In this document: piece by piece, positions 45,452-56,068 of the stretch
How the letters are laid out: the number at the start of each line of letters is the position of its first letter
Numbering within the stretch: the stretch's first letter is position 1
NCBI RefSeq assembly: GCF_011075055.1
Contig: NC_058155.1
Coordinates: 10,573,537-10,637,536 of the forward strand
Direction: 5' to 3'
Length of the DNA stretch: 64,000 bases
DNA from: Mangifera indica
Taxonomy: Eukaryota > Streptophyta > Magnoliopsida > Sapindales > Anacardiaceae
Made by a program: the position numbers and the translations under genes
The notes under the pieces: generated by a model
The model's database searches: none
The model's input: the letters and a program-made list of their open reading frames with translations, nothing else
Told to the model about the DNA's origin: nothing

Positions 45452-46908
45452 TTGTTTACAGCCAGGGAGAGTAAAATATTGTGATTGATTACTCAAGTTT
45501 GATGTGACACTTTCGTCCTCGATTTTGATCTTAGAGAGGGGGAGATAGGAAAACAGATAGAAAGAACAAGAAGAAAGAAAAAAAAGAGTTGGAGGGTGGC
45601 TGGGGGTAGGATTTTCTCCAGCTTGTGGTGTATTGTATTCCCTAAGAAAAATTTTGTCAACCATTAAAAGTGGCATTTTTCTTCTGTTTTATAATTTTTT
45701 AATCCTAGTTTAAATTCTTATGTTCCAGGTGTCTGTCAATTGATTAACTCAAGTGGTACATTAATTATTTCTTGGTTTTCATTAATGTTCAATAGTTTCA
45801 CATTAAGAGGCTTAAATATTTTTGTATTCTTTAACATCATTGATCTTGATTGGAATATATAGTATGATTTGGTTTAATAATTAGGTAATCATAAATCATC
45901 CGGTTGTTGGACATTTAAGTTAGATAGAAAACATGGAGGGAAGAAGTAGGACAGAGGAGAGGTGAAGGCAGGCATTGTCCCTTTCCAAAAATCTAAGTCC
46001 TTTGCGAAGATATGGGTTGCTAATTTGGAAGATGGGAAGGCGCTCAATAAAGTATTTTAAAGGAAACAAAATTAATAATTGCACCGGTAGTACGTATGGA
46101 TCACATTCTTGGTAGGTAGCTTTCAAATGGTGGTGGTGGGGTGCAGCTTTTGGTCCTTTTGGTGGAAAATGAAGCTTACCTTTTGGTTCTATCCATGTGG
46201 AAAATTGCCTGTTTTGAGTCTACATGACCATGGATTACCAATTCTACCAATCCTACCTAGTTTCAAGCTAGCCTGGCAGTTACAGATCTGGAAACAAATT
46301 TGTGGGTCAATTCTTCTCTTCCTTTCTGCATTTGGTTTCGGAATTGTGCCTCTTTTTATCTCATTTCGCAGTTGGGTCATAGGTATTGGTTGGTTGAACT
46401 AAAAATAATGCATTTGATTTATACAATACAAATCTTTCATAAAAGTTTTGATTTCTATAGCAATGGGGCAGGCTGGTTTTATGCATTGTAATGAAACTGT
46501 AACAAACAAAGAGAAATAAAAATATTTGCACATATACTGAGACACCAAAGATGAATTTATTTTTTATGTTTCAGCTTGTTTCCTGCAGCATTGATAGAAA
46601 CCCATCAAAAGGAGTAGAACTGAGATTAAAAAGAAAAAAAATACACAATAATAATAAAAAAAGAAGAAGATACAAGATCCCCTCTGAGATTCAATGCCTT
46701 ATCTTTTTGCATGCCTCCCAAATTTTCTTATCTCAGAGAAATTTTAGCAGTACAGACAAAACAACATTTTATAATTGCTCTTTATCTTTTTCACACTTTC
46801 TTTCCTGAAAGCTGCCTGCCAAGAGATCACACAATGGAATCATTTCAAAACTTTCAAAAGAAAGAAAAATTTATCACGTTGTAAGTAGAAAGCACAGTGT
46901 AAAGGCTG
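45452..46908. other. Convergent intergenic region (UTP4 / SOFL)
   Basis: Presumably holds the 3' untranslated regions of both genes. Short open frames, including one of 97 codons at 46109-46402, have no family resemblance and are hydrophobic by composition. Confidence 0.55.
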
Positions 46909-47608
46909 CTAACCCTTTTTTCCTGAAGCTGGGTTTTCAGCCAGAGAGGACTTGAAGCAATCAAAATGCTTTTTGAATTTTGATTTTCCCTGCAAGTGAA
47001 GTGCCATCCCTTTATAATAGGAAGATTACAAGCTATATAAATTTGTCAAAGAAAGAAGGCTGTAGTTGTACGTACCTTCAAATGTGTTGCTGAGAAGCCT
47101 TGTGAAAAATCCAAGACATGGTCCATTGAAGCTTGATTCTTGGAGACAGCGGCATTCTTCTGCATAAACATCATGAAATCATTATTGTAAAACACAATGA
47201 ATACATTAATGAAAAAATTTGTAACCTTTTGGAACCTGCCTTGGAAATGGGGGAGCTAGCAGTGTCATCAAGATATGAATGTTGTTGAATTTTACCATAT
47301 TGTTTGATCTTGTTTTTCTTTTTACTCTTCTGGGCAATTTCAGAAACTGAAGGAGGAGAACAGAAACAACCATTTTCATCAAAGCAATCCTCATCTTCAC
47401 AGCAATGACGAGGTCCAGAAGAAGCATCAGAAACCATAGACAAGTCTTTCTCTTCATTATGGCCTAGTCTTTCTCCTGTTTGTGCGTATTCTTCATCAAC
47501 ATTCCCACCAAAACTATAACACTCATTTTTCGAATGAGAGGATTGATCTAAGTACAAAGTCCAACCAGATTCACAGCCGCTGCTGAATTGTGAAGAAGAT
47601 AGATTCAT
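46909..47608 (-). CDS. SOB FIVE-LIKE (SOFL) family protein
   Basis: Exons (minus order): 47240-47608, 47076-47159, 46909-46989, giving 177 aa. SOFL proteins are small plant-specific proteins linked genetically to cytokinin levels in Arabidopsis; their biochemistry is unknown. The conserved A block, SGCESGWTLYLDQS, is at residues ~10-23, and the B block, MVSDASSGPRH, is near 58-68. A Lys-rich stretch (KKKNKIK) follows near 95-101, and the C-terminus ends in KFKKHFDCFKSS...GKKG. Exon 2 encodes NQASMDHVLDFSQGFSATH, which I recognise from longer family members. To join exons 1 and 2 in frame, intron 1 must use a GC donor (AAG|GCAGGT, exon end at 47240). The nearby GT donors shift frame and lose the family sequence. 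Confidence 0.85.
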
Positions 47609-47816
47609 ATTCTCACCCCACCTCTATCTCTAACCAAGAAGGAATTTTTTTATAAACCTACTTCAATCTAAAAAAAATGAGACTGCACACACCGGGGCTC
47701 ATACATGTTCTTGTCAATTTAAGTAGAAGAGCAGGAGTAGAGCAAGAAAAAACCGAACGAAATCACACTCAAATTCTAAACTAGTTTTGTCCTTTGCTTT
47801 ATCATTTTAATAAAAT

Positions 47817-47947
47817 TATGTATATAATTTTATGTATAAATAATAATATATCATTATATAATTAAATATTATTTTATTTTTAATTTTTAATTTTTTAATT
47901 ATATAATAACATATTATTATTTATATACAAAAATTACACATATAATG
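47817..47947. repeat. AT-rich palindromic MITE-like repeat
   Basis: Left arm TATGTATAAATAATAATATA...ATTATATAATTAAATA pairs with the right arm TTTAATTATATAATAA...ATTATTATTTATATACA around a TTTTTAATTTTT centre, with arms near 50 bp. It belongs to the same family as 39395-39540. It lies about 210 bp upstream of the SOFL start. Confidence 0.7.
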
Positions 47948-48018
47948 TACTCCTATAATTTTGTCCTATTTTATCCGCGTTTGATCCAACCAAAATTGCC
48001 AGTTGGCTTTGTGTGTGA

Positions 48019-48170
48019 GTGAGAGAGAGGACACAGTAAAAGCAGTTATCGGTTCATGCTGATTGCTAGTAATCAGCAGTTTGTACTACAATGTGAGAGA
48101 GCGAGGACACAGTAGAAAGCAGTCATTGGTTCATGTTGACTGCAAGCAATCAGCAGCTTGTACTACAATG
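48019..48170. repeat. Tandem duplication, ~75-bp unit
   Basis: Two head-to-tail copies (48019-48092 and 48093 to about 48170) share GTGAGAGAG, GAGGACACAGTA, GGTTCATG, AATCAGCAG and TTGTACTACAAT, with scattered differences. Noncoding. Confidence 0.85.
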
Positions 48171-51100
48171 AGATTGGTGTCATTTCAGTGAAAATTGCTT
48201 TCATATTTTCGCTATTTCCAGTTATGTTGTATCTATTTCCATATCTTTATTTTGTTCTTCCTTCTCAAGTTATTAGACGACAATCGAACACTAAAAGAAT
48301 AGTCCTTTTCATAGGCTTTACTTATTCTTGTCAAACAACACACAGTGACAGTGCTACACTGTAAATCATCTCAACAAGCCGAAAACATATATATGCACAT
48401 TCCATAGACCTTTTTCTTTGAATAAGTCGGTAAAGCAAATAAGTGAAATGACATTTAGTTTTTTCTGTGGTAGTCTTCCGCAACTGGGTTGAAAATACTA
48501 CAACGATATATAACCTAAGGAAGGGTATTGTAAAGTTGAAAGTGGGAAAGCATTAAATGATGGGTCCTGTGCGACCCCGTTTAAGCTTAGAGTTTGAAGC
48601 TATATATCTCCATTAACTAGTTTTTGACACTGTTGTTGAATGGAGTTATTCAGGGACTGGCTTTCAATGGCTGACACTAATCTATGACTCAAATAATTAA
48701 AGCCCCACTTACAAATATGATTGAATAATGTATAGGTAATAAATATCAATGTGAGAGTTTACAGCTTTAGCTAAAAGAAGGTCTCATGTTAGAGTAACTG
48801 AGTGGAAAAATAATGGATGAGTTGGAGTGTAAGAAATGGAAAAAATGCACACAAATTATATATCATGATTATGTAAGTTGTAGGACTGATTATATCTGCA
48901 AAATGCTCAGCGACAAAAACCTTTTCCAATTTAAGGTAGAAAATTCCATCCTAGTACATTCAACATAGCTGTTCTGGGGCCCTACTAATAATGCTCATTT
49001 CTTACTCTTACTCTTACAGCTCCATTTCTGCTAATTTATTTCTAACTTAAACACCCTACACCACTGCACCTTTCTGCCTATTCTTTGCTGTTCAGTAATT
49101 ACTTTGTATTTTTTTACTTACAGCAATCAATCATTAAATAATTGTCGAAGTTCCAGCTATTAGTAAATCCAATAAAGGTTCTGTTCTTCAGTCTGTCAAA
49201 CAGTTATATATATATATGGCTCAGAATATGTATATATTAAATGGGTTTTTGAGTAGATTATAAAATGAGTGAAGGGCTGGGCACCTGACTTGTTTTACAA
49301 TGATTATCAAGGGTGACTGCTCATAAAGAAAATCATGGGGTCGGTAGTATAGGATCTTCGTCTAGATCAGAATGGTCCCAGACGGTAAATTCGTTTGCAC
49401 ATGCTCTTCGTTAGCTTGTGGCCCTTTGCCAGTCTATAATCCGTAATCTCTGCGTAAGGGCTCTGTTGGTTGATCGCCTACCTAGCTTCGTTTTCCTGTT
49501 CTTCCTATTCATACATAGCTCTTTGAAATTAACTTTTACTTCACCACCTGCTGTAATATTCATTATATATACATACCTGCAGAAACTTTACGCATTCTTT
49601 GCTCAACTCCATAACCATAAACTTACCTTACATCTCCAAGCTTGCCCAAAAAAAAAAAAAACCTCCATACCACAGACTATGTAGCAAAAAACATGGAAAC
49701 GAAAAAAGGGAAACGCTAAAACATATATTTATTTTAATTATAAAAAAAGAAAAACGTGGAGAAATGTAAGAATTTTTTTTTACAAATACCGAATTTTATA
49801 AAAAAATATAACAATATATATATTTTTATAAGAATATAACAACTTTTTAGTAATAATAAGATGTCTATTTAACAAACCTGATAACCAAATAAATAGTATA
49901 TATTAAATTTGATGAAACTCATTTTTGGAGCATTTGCTATAATCAAAAAAGTGAGAGACGAAGAAAAGATAAATTTTAATGCACTAGAAATGAAAGGAGT
50001 TTCATATATCAAAGAGAAGAAGAAACGAAATTGGAGTTAAAGTTTGAAATTGTGAATAAAAATAAAATATAAAAAAAAAAAAAGGAAAAGAAATACATTC
50101 CCAAGTTTTTTATATATCCGAAATACTCCAAAAACGTTTACTGCTAGATTTGGAACGTTTAGAAAACACGAATATTTGGAAAACGCAAAAACGCATCCCG
50201 TTTGCGTGCCTCCTGGACCATAACCATTACAGTATGGGCTCTGCAGCCTGCAGCAAACTTGAATCTTGCTAGTTAACATGGTCCCCTTTTTCCCAATGCA
50301 AATGTCAGAGCTAGCCAGCCACCCAGAAAATTAATCTCAGGATTCAAAACCCATCCCGAACCTTAATCTCGAAGAAACATTCACTCTATTTCTCTTTCAA
50401 GGTTAAGCCCAAAGCAAACAAATCAAAGTCCTCGTCAATGCAATAGGAAAGTCAAGTCTTTATCTTTGCTTTTGCCTTCCAAAGAAATTTGAAAAAAATG
50501 AACATGCATGGGCGGTGCATGGATTCTCCCGCTAAGTCTATATCGCATTAATTTGGTTGCACGAGCGATAGTGAAACGAATGAGCTTGGCTTTATCTCTC
50601 TATCCTTAATTTGTTACGGTTGTCATCACAATCATAGTAATTAACCTATAAGCATGGTTAAGGTTTGATTTAACTCATGCTTAGCTTAAATTAGAGACAT
50701 GATTTAACAAAAGAGAACCAAGTGATGGCGATGGTGTGCCAATAATGCAATGCAAATGGTCCTGGTGGCCCTCACTCTTGGATTGTCCTTATCTGAATGA
50801 CAGTCCATACACAGGAGATCAGAAGAGCTGGGTGGTTTTCAAACTGACACTAACTTCCTCTAGGTTATATCTAATCAGAGTAGGATTAGTCCTGAAAGCT
50901 AACTCGATTTGATTTAAATTTATTAGATTCAAATTAAAGTGGAATTCAAGTCAGAAAATTCAATTTGTTTCTTAAACAGAACCAAACTTAAATTTGGTTT
51001 AACTTAAATTCGATTTAAATTCATAGCTTGAATGAGTAGTTCAAATTTAAGACTCTTTTTTGTTCAAATTTATAATTCAAATAAGTGATTTTATATTATT

Positions 51101-52740
51101 TGAGTAAAATGAAATTGTTTTGTCGATATGCTATGAGTACGAATTCGAATTAAACTAAGTTATAGATTCAAATCATTGATCAAGCTATAAAGTCAAATTA
51201 AATTATTTTTAATTCGAACTAAACTCGGATCACCTTTAATTTTGACTCGATAAACTCGAATAGAACTCTTTTCAGAGTATTTTTTATTCAAATTGAACTC
51301 AAATAAAAGTGTTCAAACTCAATCAAGTTCGTATCTTTCTGTACTTTCTTCACCATACTGGATCTAATTTCTCATGCGGTTTTGATCTGCTGACGAAGCT
51401 GTGATCTGATACCTCTCAATCCAGTATTTACGTAAGTAATCTCATTGATAAGGATCGCCCTACCTGCTTCATTCCTAATGCGCAATCCCTTTTCACCTCA
51501 TTACTTTCATTAATTAACAAAATTAATACTTGGACTGGCATAAATAAACTTACTTAATATGAACCAAACACTTTCACAGACCTTCATATGAAACAGAAAT
51601 AATAATGCTGCCTACCGGGCAGAAGCTTTCTCCTTCTGGGTATTTTTTTTATCAAGTCAGTAAGGCTTTCTCACTTTCATGATTACAGAGGATCAAAGTA
51701 ATGCCGCATTTGCATCTGGGCTTTTGTCGGTTTGAATGCTTTTGTTAAAATTACTTTTGTATAAATGAGAAAGACTTATCTAGTAAGTGGAAAGGTTATT
51801 TTCTGTTCAAAAATGCTTTCTGGTGCTTCTGTAAAAATTATAAAGCTGCATTTTAACAGTGCGTATGTTATTTGTATTTGTAAAATTTGAGTTCATCGTC
51901 CCAGATGATAAATGCATTTCACTTACTTTCTCAAAGGAATGGTGGATCGCTTTCTGTGGAAAAAGAAAGGCCAACCAAAATGATGAAGAGGGAATAAATG
52001 CATTCAATTACTTACTATCATGTCTTTGCAAGCTGTGCTGACAATTTATAGAACAATTGCAGCTAAATGTCATCCAAGAAAACCCTGCAATGGCAGCTAT
52101 GAAAGCAGTATATAATGAGGCCAATGTTAATGGCCACCAACTCCATTAGGTTGGCATGTAGTTGAGATATGTTTAGTAAAAAGGGGAAATCGGAGATACC
52201 AGCTACAATTTGGGGCCCCGAGGAACATATCATAATCAAATTTTATGTCATCTTCTGAGACTGTAATATTTGATGGAACTTATATGATTGATTCTTGAGG
52301 GTTTTAATGAATGAAATTGCACATGCCAGCCATTTTCTGCAGGTACGCTCAGTTGTGGTCCAGTTTAGTTTATCGGACTTCTCTTCGAGCCCAGTCATTG
52401 CATTGTATTGTATCATCACTCTCTATGCTCTCAGCCACCTAACTTTATTGGTTCATATCTATCTATTTTAATGCTTCAATGTTCAATCCCAATTCTCAGT
52501 TATTTAAAATTTAATGCAAACCATCCATCAAGGCAACTCAGAAAACACTGGCAATCCTGTTCTCCCAATTGATCCTTGCGAAATTTTAGCCCCGAGACAT
52601 AACACAATTAATATAAATAACCACATAAATCTATTTATCAATAAAATAATCCTTAATCATACAATAAAATATTATTTATGTCAATTTACTGGTTAAAAAC
52701 TTCCAAGTCCAGCCACCAGAGGACACATGAAAGAGTTACC

Positions 52741-53239
52741 GGCTATGCCCATTGTCCACAGACGGTAAATTTGCTGGGCTTCCATCTCTGTGGAATCATT
52801 GACGAATAAATCAAGGCCCCAAGCCCATAGAATGATTCAATTGATATCTAAACTCACAGCCACTCGTTTGGAGGGCCTCTGCCTGACCTTGGAACAATAT
52901 TAGCTTATGAAGTATTGTTACAATCAATGAAAAGCCCATGTTGATGAAGAGGGAAGCACAAAAGCCCTGAAACTTGGCCTCTGGAAAACTGAAAGAGATA
53001 ATAATGGTGGCCATACACAACACTGCAGTGAAACCCAGATGAAGGCTACAGAAGAAAGTGCTGCACAAGTCTGAGCATTCTGTGCGAAAGGTGCTGTGAG
53101 TGGCAACAAAGGAGACGGCAAATACTGGGGGGTAGCAAGCAGAGCATGGCTCCACTCAAGAAGCTGTAGAAGGGCCATCTTGCGATTTCATGAGCCATTC
53201 TCGGAGCTACCACGTTCATCACATCATCTTTTACACATG
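52741..53239 (-). pseudogene. Fragment of a heptahelical (HHP / PAQR, adiponectin-receptor-like) protein gene
   Basis: The minus strand starts after a splice-acceptor-like TTTGCAG and reads DDVMNVVAPRM, RWPFYSFLSGAMLCLL and CHSQHLSHRMLRL, all typical of plant HHP membrane proteins. About 20 codons that normally follow (the DYAGI...FYP region) are missing, and the frame shifts. Homology resumes in another frame with TFFCSLHLGFTAVL and ILHKLILFQGQAEALQTSG, then shifts again to YGLGALIY and PQRWKPSKF before ending in an early stop. N-terminal exons and the final membrane segments are absent. With at least two frameshifts it cannot make a seven-helix protein. Confidence 0.85.
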
Positions 53240-54260
53240 CTGCAAATAGTCAAATGTTGATCAATTTCGATCCTTCAAATACAAGATTGCCTAATTCTCT
53301 CTCTAGTCCCACAATTGCATGTGGTCATTTCTATTTGTCTTTCTGAGCTTTGGAAACATACACGTATTAACGTTTATATTTATCTATTTATCATTTGTTG
53401 AGAGTTGTCTGATTTGTGAACTAACTCACTCTTTCGGAACAAGGTTGTGTCGGTTGAGCGCTGTAATTTGCTTATTGGCAAAAATAAAATTAACTCATTC
53501 TTTGTTTTACGTCCTCTTTGGTGGGAAAGACATCCTTGCCTTTTATGTTACAGCCTGATTTAAGAGCAACCCATTATACAATAAAACTAAGCCCATTTAT
53601 ACGTTTATATGTATTATCACATAATTGAATTATTTAAAATAAAATAATACAAATTATAAAATAATACATATAAATATATATATAATTATATACTTAAATT
53701 AAGTATACATATTAACCAGTTTTGAATATAAAATTGAATATTAATATAATTTTCAATGCAATTAAACTAATAGGTTTATCATATTTGAATCTTATCATTC
53801 TAGTTAACGATCTCCATTAAACTCATATCTCAATGAGTTTATCGAGAAAATGCATTTTCTCAGGATGGAACTTATACTAAAAAAATTAACAGTTTCTGTG
53901 ATGTCAGTAGATTGTCTTATGAATCCAAGAGGATTTATCTCTTCACCTGGAGGTTCCACACCCATAACAGAGAAACTTCCAAGTCAAGTTAGAGTAGCAA
54001 TGCTTCAATATTTTCTTTTGCAAACAGACGTAGTTTAATTACAAAACGGCACCTTAGTCAACAGCTACTATACATGAATGAGTGGACATAACATAGTATA
54101 GTTTTTGCACTAATAATGTCGAGTTTTAAAAAAATAAAAAAATAAACTCACACTGGGTGTATCTTCAATCTTCTCGGTGTTTTGGATGGCAATTTTAAGA
54201 ACTCATTCTGCAGACCGGAGATTATCAAATATCTTGTTCATGGAATTTGTATTCTCAAAA
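53240..54260. other. Intergenic, AT-rich, no gene seen
   Basis: Contains AT-rich palindromic DNA around 53580-53715 similar to the MITE-like family noted elsewhere. It probably also holds the 3' untranslated region of the NDUFS4 gene at its right end. Short open frames carry no recognised motif. Confidence 0.5.
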
Positions 54261-56068
54261 TTACAGTTTATCATTCTTGGCCGGCGGACCCCTCCACCTG
54301 AAGTTCTCAGCATACGACTTGGGCTGAAAACACAAGAAATTCCGATCATCAGTCTGATGATGGCTTTACATAAGATTAAAAAATAAAAAAATAAATGTAC
54401 CAGAGAAATTCAAAAAAAAAAAGAAAACTGCACTGCATAATCATAAGTGGCAAAAGATGGAGAGGAACCTGGTTTTTATACAATGCAACTAAATAATTTT
54501 CTGTCATTCACTTGTCAAAGAGTAGTACCTTTAGAAGAGGTGTGTGGCGCTTCTTCACCTGCACCAGTAGAGTAGTTGTCAAGAATATGCAATGCAGTTT
54601 CACCATCTAAACTAAAAGCAAAAACTATAATTGAAAGAAATTAGACAAACTCTAGCCATGTTTCTGTATGATAAGCATGATGATAGTGTGGAACGGAATT
54701 GTATAGGCACATACCACATATTCCCATCCATATTTTTCACAGAATGCCTTGGCAGCATCTTCATTATCAAAACTAAGGCCTGCCTCACCAACGTTGGCGT
54801 ATGGGTCTCCAGTGGAAGTCCAACCCATTAAAGGATTTTCCCACCTGAAAAAATGACAATTAAAGGAAGTGATTTCGTTGTCACAATTCGATTAACAGAG
54901 AAGCTATAACAAGTCTCCAAGTTGAACATGGATATAGAATATAAGACTCAAAAAGCTTCCCTAATATGTTTCTGCCCAATACAAAGATAAACTTAAAAGG
55001 GTTAGGGGTATGAAGGCTAAAACTGTAAAACATACGAGAGGTGGAGTTTAATAATATGCACTTAAAAACGTACTTATGCGTTGAAAGAAAATTAATTGTC
55101 CATTTCCCAACTTTCCCAGACCCCTGCTGAGTTGCAGTTCGTGCTGGTGAGTAAATAACAACCTGGCATAAACAAATAAAATAAGCTAAAATTAAACCCC
55201 AACATTAAAAATTAAAATTGGAAGAGTTAAAAGGTAATGAATTTAGTTTTAATGAAAAGTGGTGAATCTGATTAATAAAATGGTGATTAAATGCAACAAT
55301 TTGGAGCCATTATCTTCAATCTCAAAACTTAACAAAATTCTCCAATTACTGTGTCGATAAACCAAATGCATCAAACATTATACAAATTTCATCATAAAAA
55401 AAATGGTGCATTGAGAATGTTTCTACAAAAAACTCATCAAAGTAAGAGTGCAGCGTTATTCCATTAGTGAATTTCAATTTATTAACTTCAAGAGCACTTC
55501 AAATCAAAAAAAATTATTTTTGAAAAATCAGCTAAAGTGCACTACTTAATCTAATGATGTGGCAACACATCATGAAAGATTGCAAATCAAATTCTGCTAG
55601 TGACTTTGGCTTCATCATAATCTAGGCAATTTCTTAAATAAATAGAGCGCAAACTTGAGTTTTTCCCGTTAAATCTCCAAAAATGATGAACCTATAAACT
55701 ATATAATATCAGCTCCAGAGCAATCAAAGCCACTTCTTCGTAAAGTAACAACTTACAATAAGTTTATCCCCTAAAATTTAAACCTGAATTGATCCATAAG
55801 TAGCAGATTTAATCAAAACAGGAAGAAGAAGAAAGATGGAACGTTGACTGCTAAAATGGAAATTCCATTAAATCAATTGATAAATAAAGAAGAAGAGGAT
55901 ATATTGTACCCTTCTTCGAAGATGTTGCTCTGGAATGCCTGATGCTATTCCGACCTCACCGGGCTTTACCTCCACCAAAGCATCCTCTGAAGAGAACCAT
56001 CTCGTTCTTATTGTAAGAAACAAAACTGATGATCGCTGAGCTCCCAACCGTCGCAAAAAGCTTGCCAT
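54261..56068 (-). CDS. NDUFS4: NADH dehydrogenase (ubiquinone) Fe-S protein 4, mitochondrial (complex I NDUFS4)
   Basis: Accessory subunit of complex I in the inner mitochondrial membrane; the Arabidopsis counterpart is FRO1 (FROSTBITE1), needed for normal complex I activity and cold responses. Five exons (minus order): 55910-56068, 55074-55162, 54715-54844, 54529-54558, 54261-54323; 471 nt, 156 aa. The N-terminus [14 protein letters not shown]...RTRWFSS is rich in Arg/Ser and lacks acidic residues, as in mitochondrial presequences. Family landmarks follow: [55 protein letters not shown] and KSYAENFRW. No lesion seen. An upstream in-frame ATG at 56125 would prepend a hydrophobic stretch and is less likely. 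An ACGTGGC (ABRE/G-box-like) word lies about 135 bp upstream of the ATG. Confidence 0.95.

Larger units (their letters stand above)
47609..52740. other. Long intergenic region, no gene recognised
   Basis: No frame longer than about 90 codons and none with a recognisable domain. It contains a palindromic AT-rich repeat (47817-47947), a short tandem duplication (48019-48170) and a stretch at about 50880-51330 dense in TTCAAAT/TTGAATT words that looks like a decayed repeat. Confidence 0.6.

Noticed and set aside
46109..46402. 97-codon hydrophobic open frame after UTP4
   Set aside because: No recognised family, Trp/Phe-rich by composition, and lies between two convergent 3' ends.
49335..49400. 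GGGGTCGGTAGTATAGG segment resembling the start of tRNA-Asp
   Set aside because: No pairing acceptor stem, anticodon arm or B box follows at the right distance.
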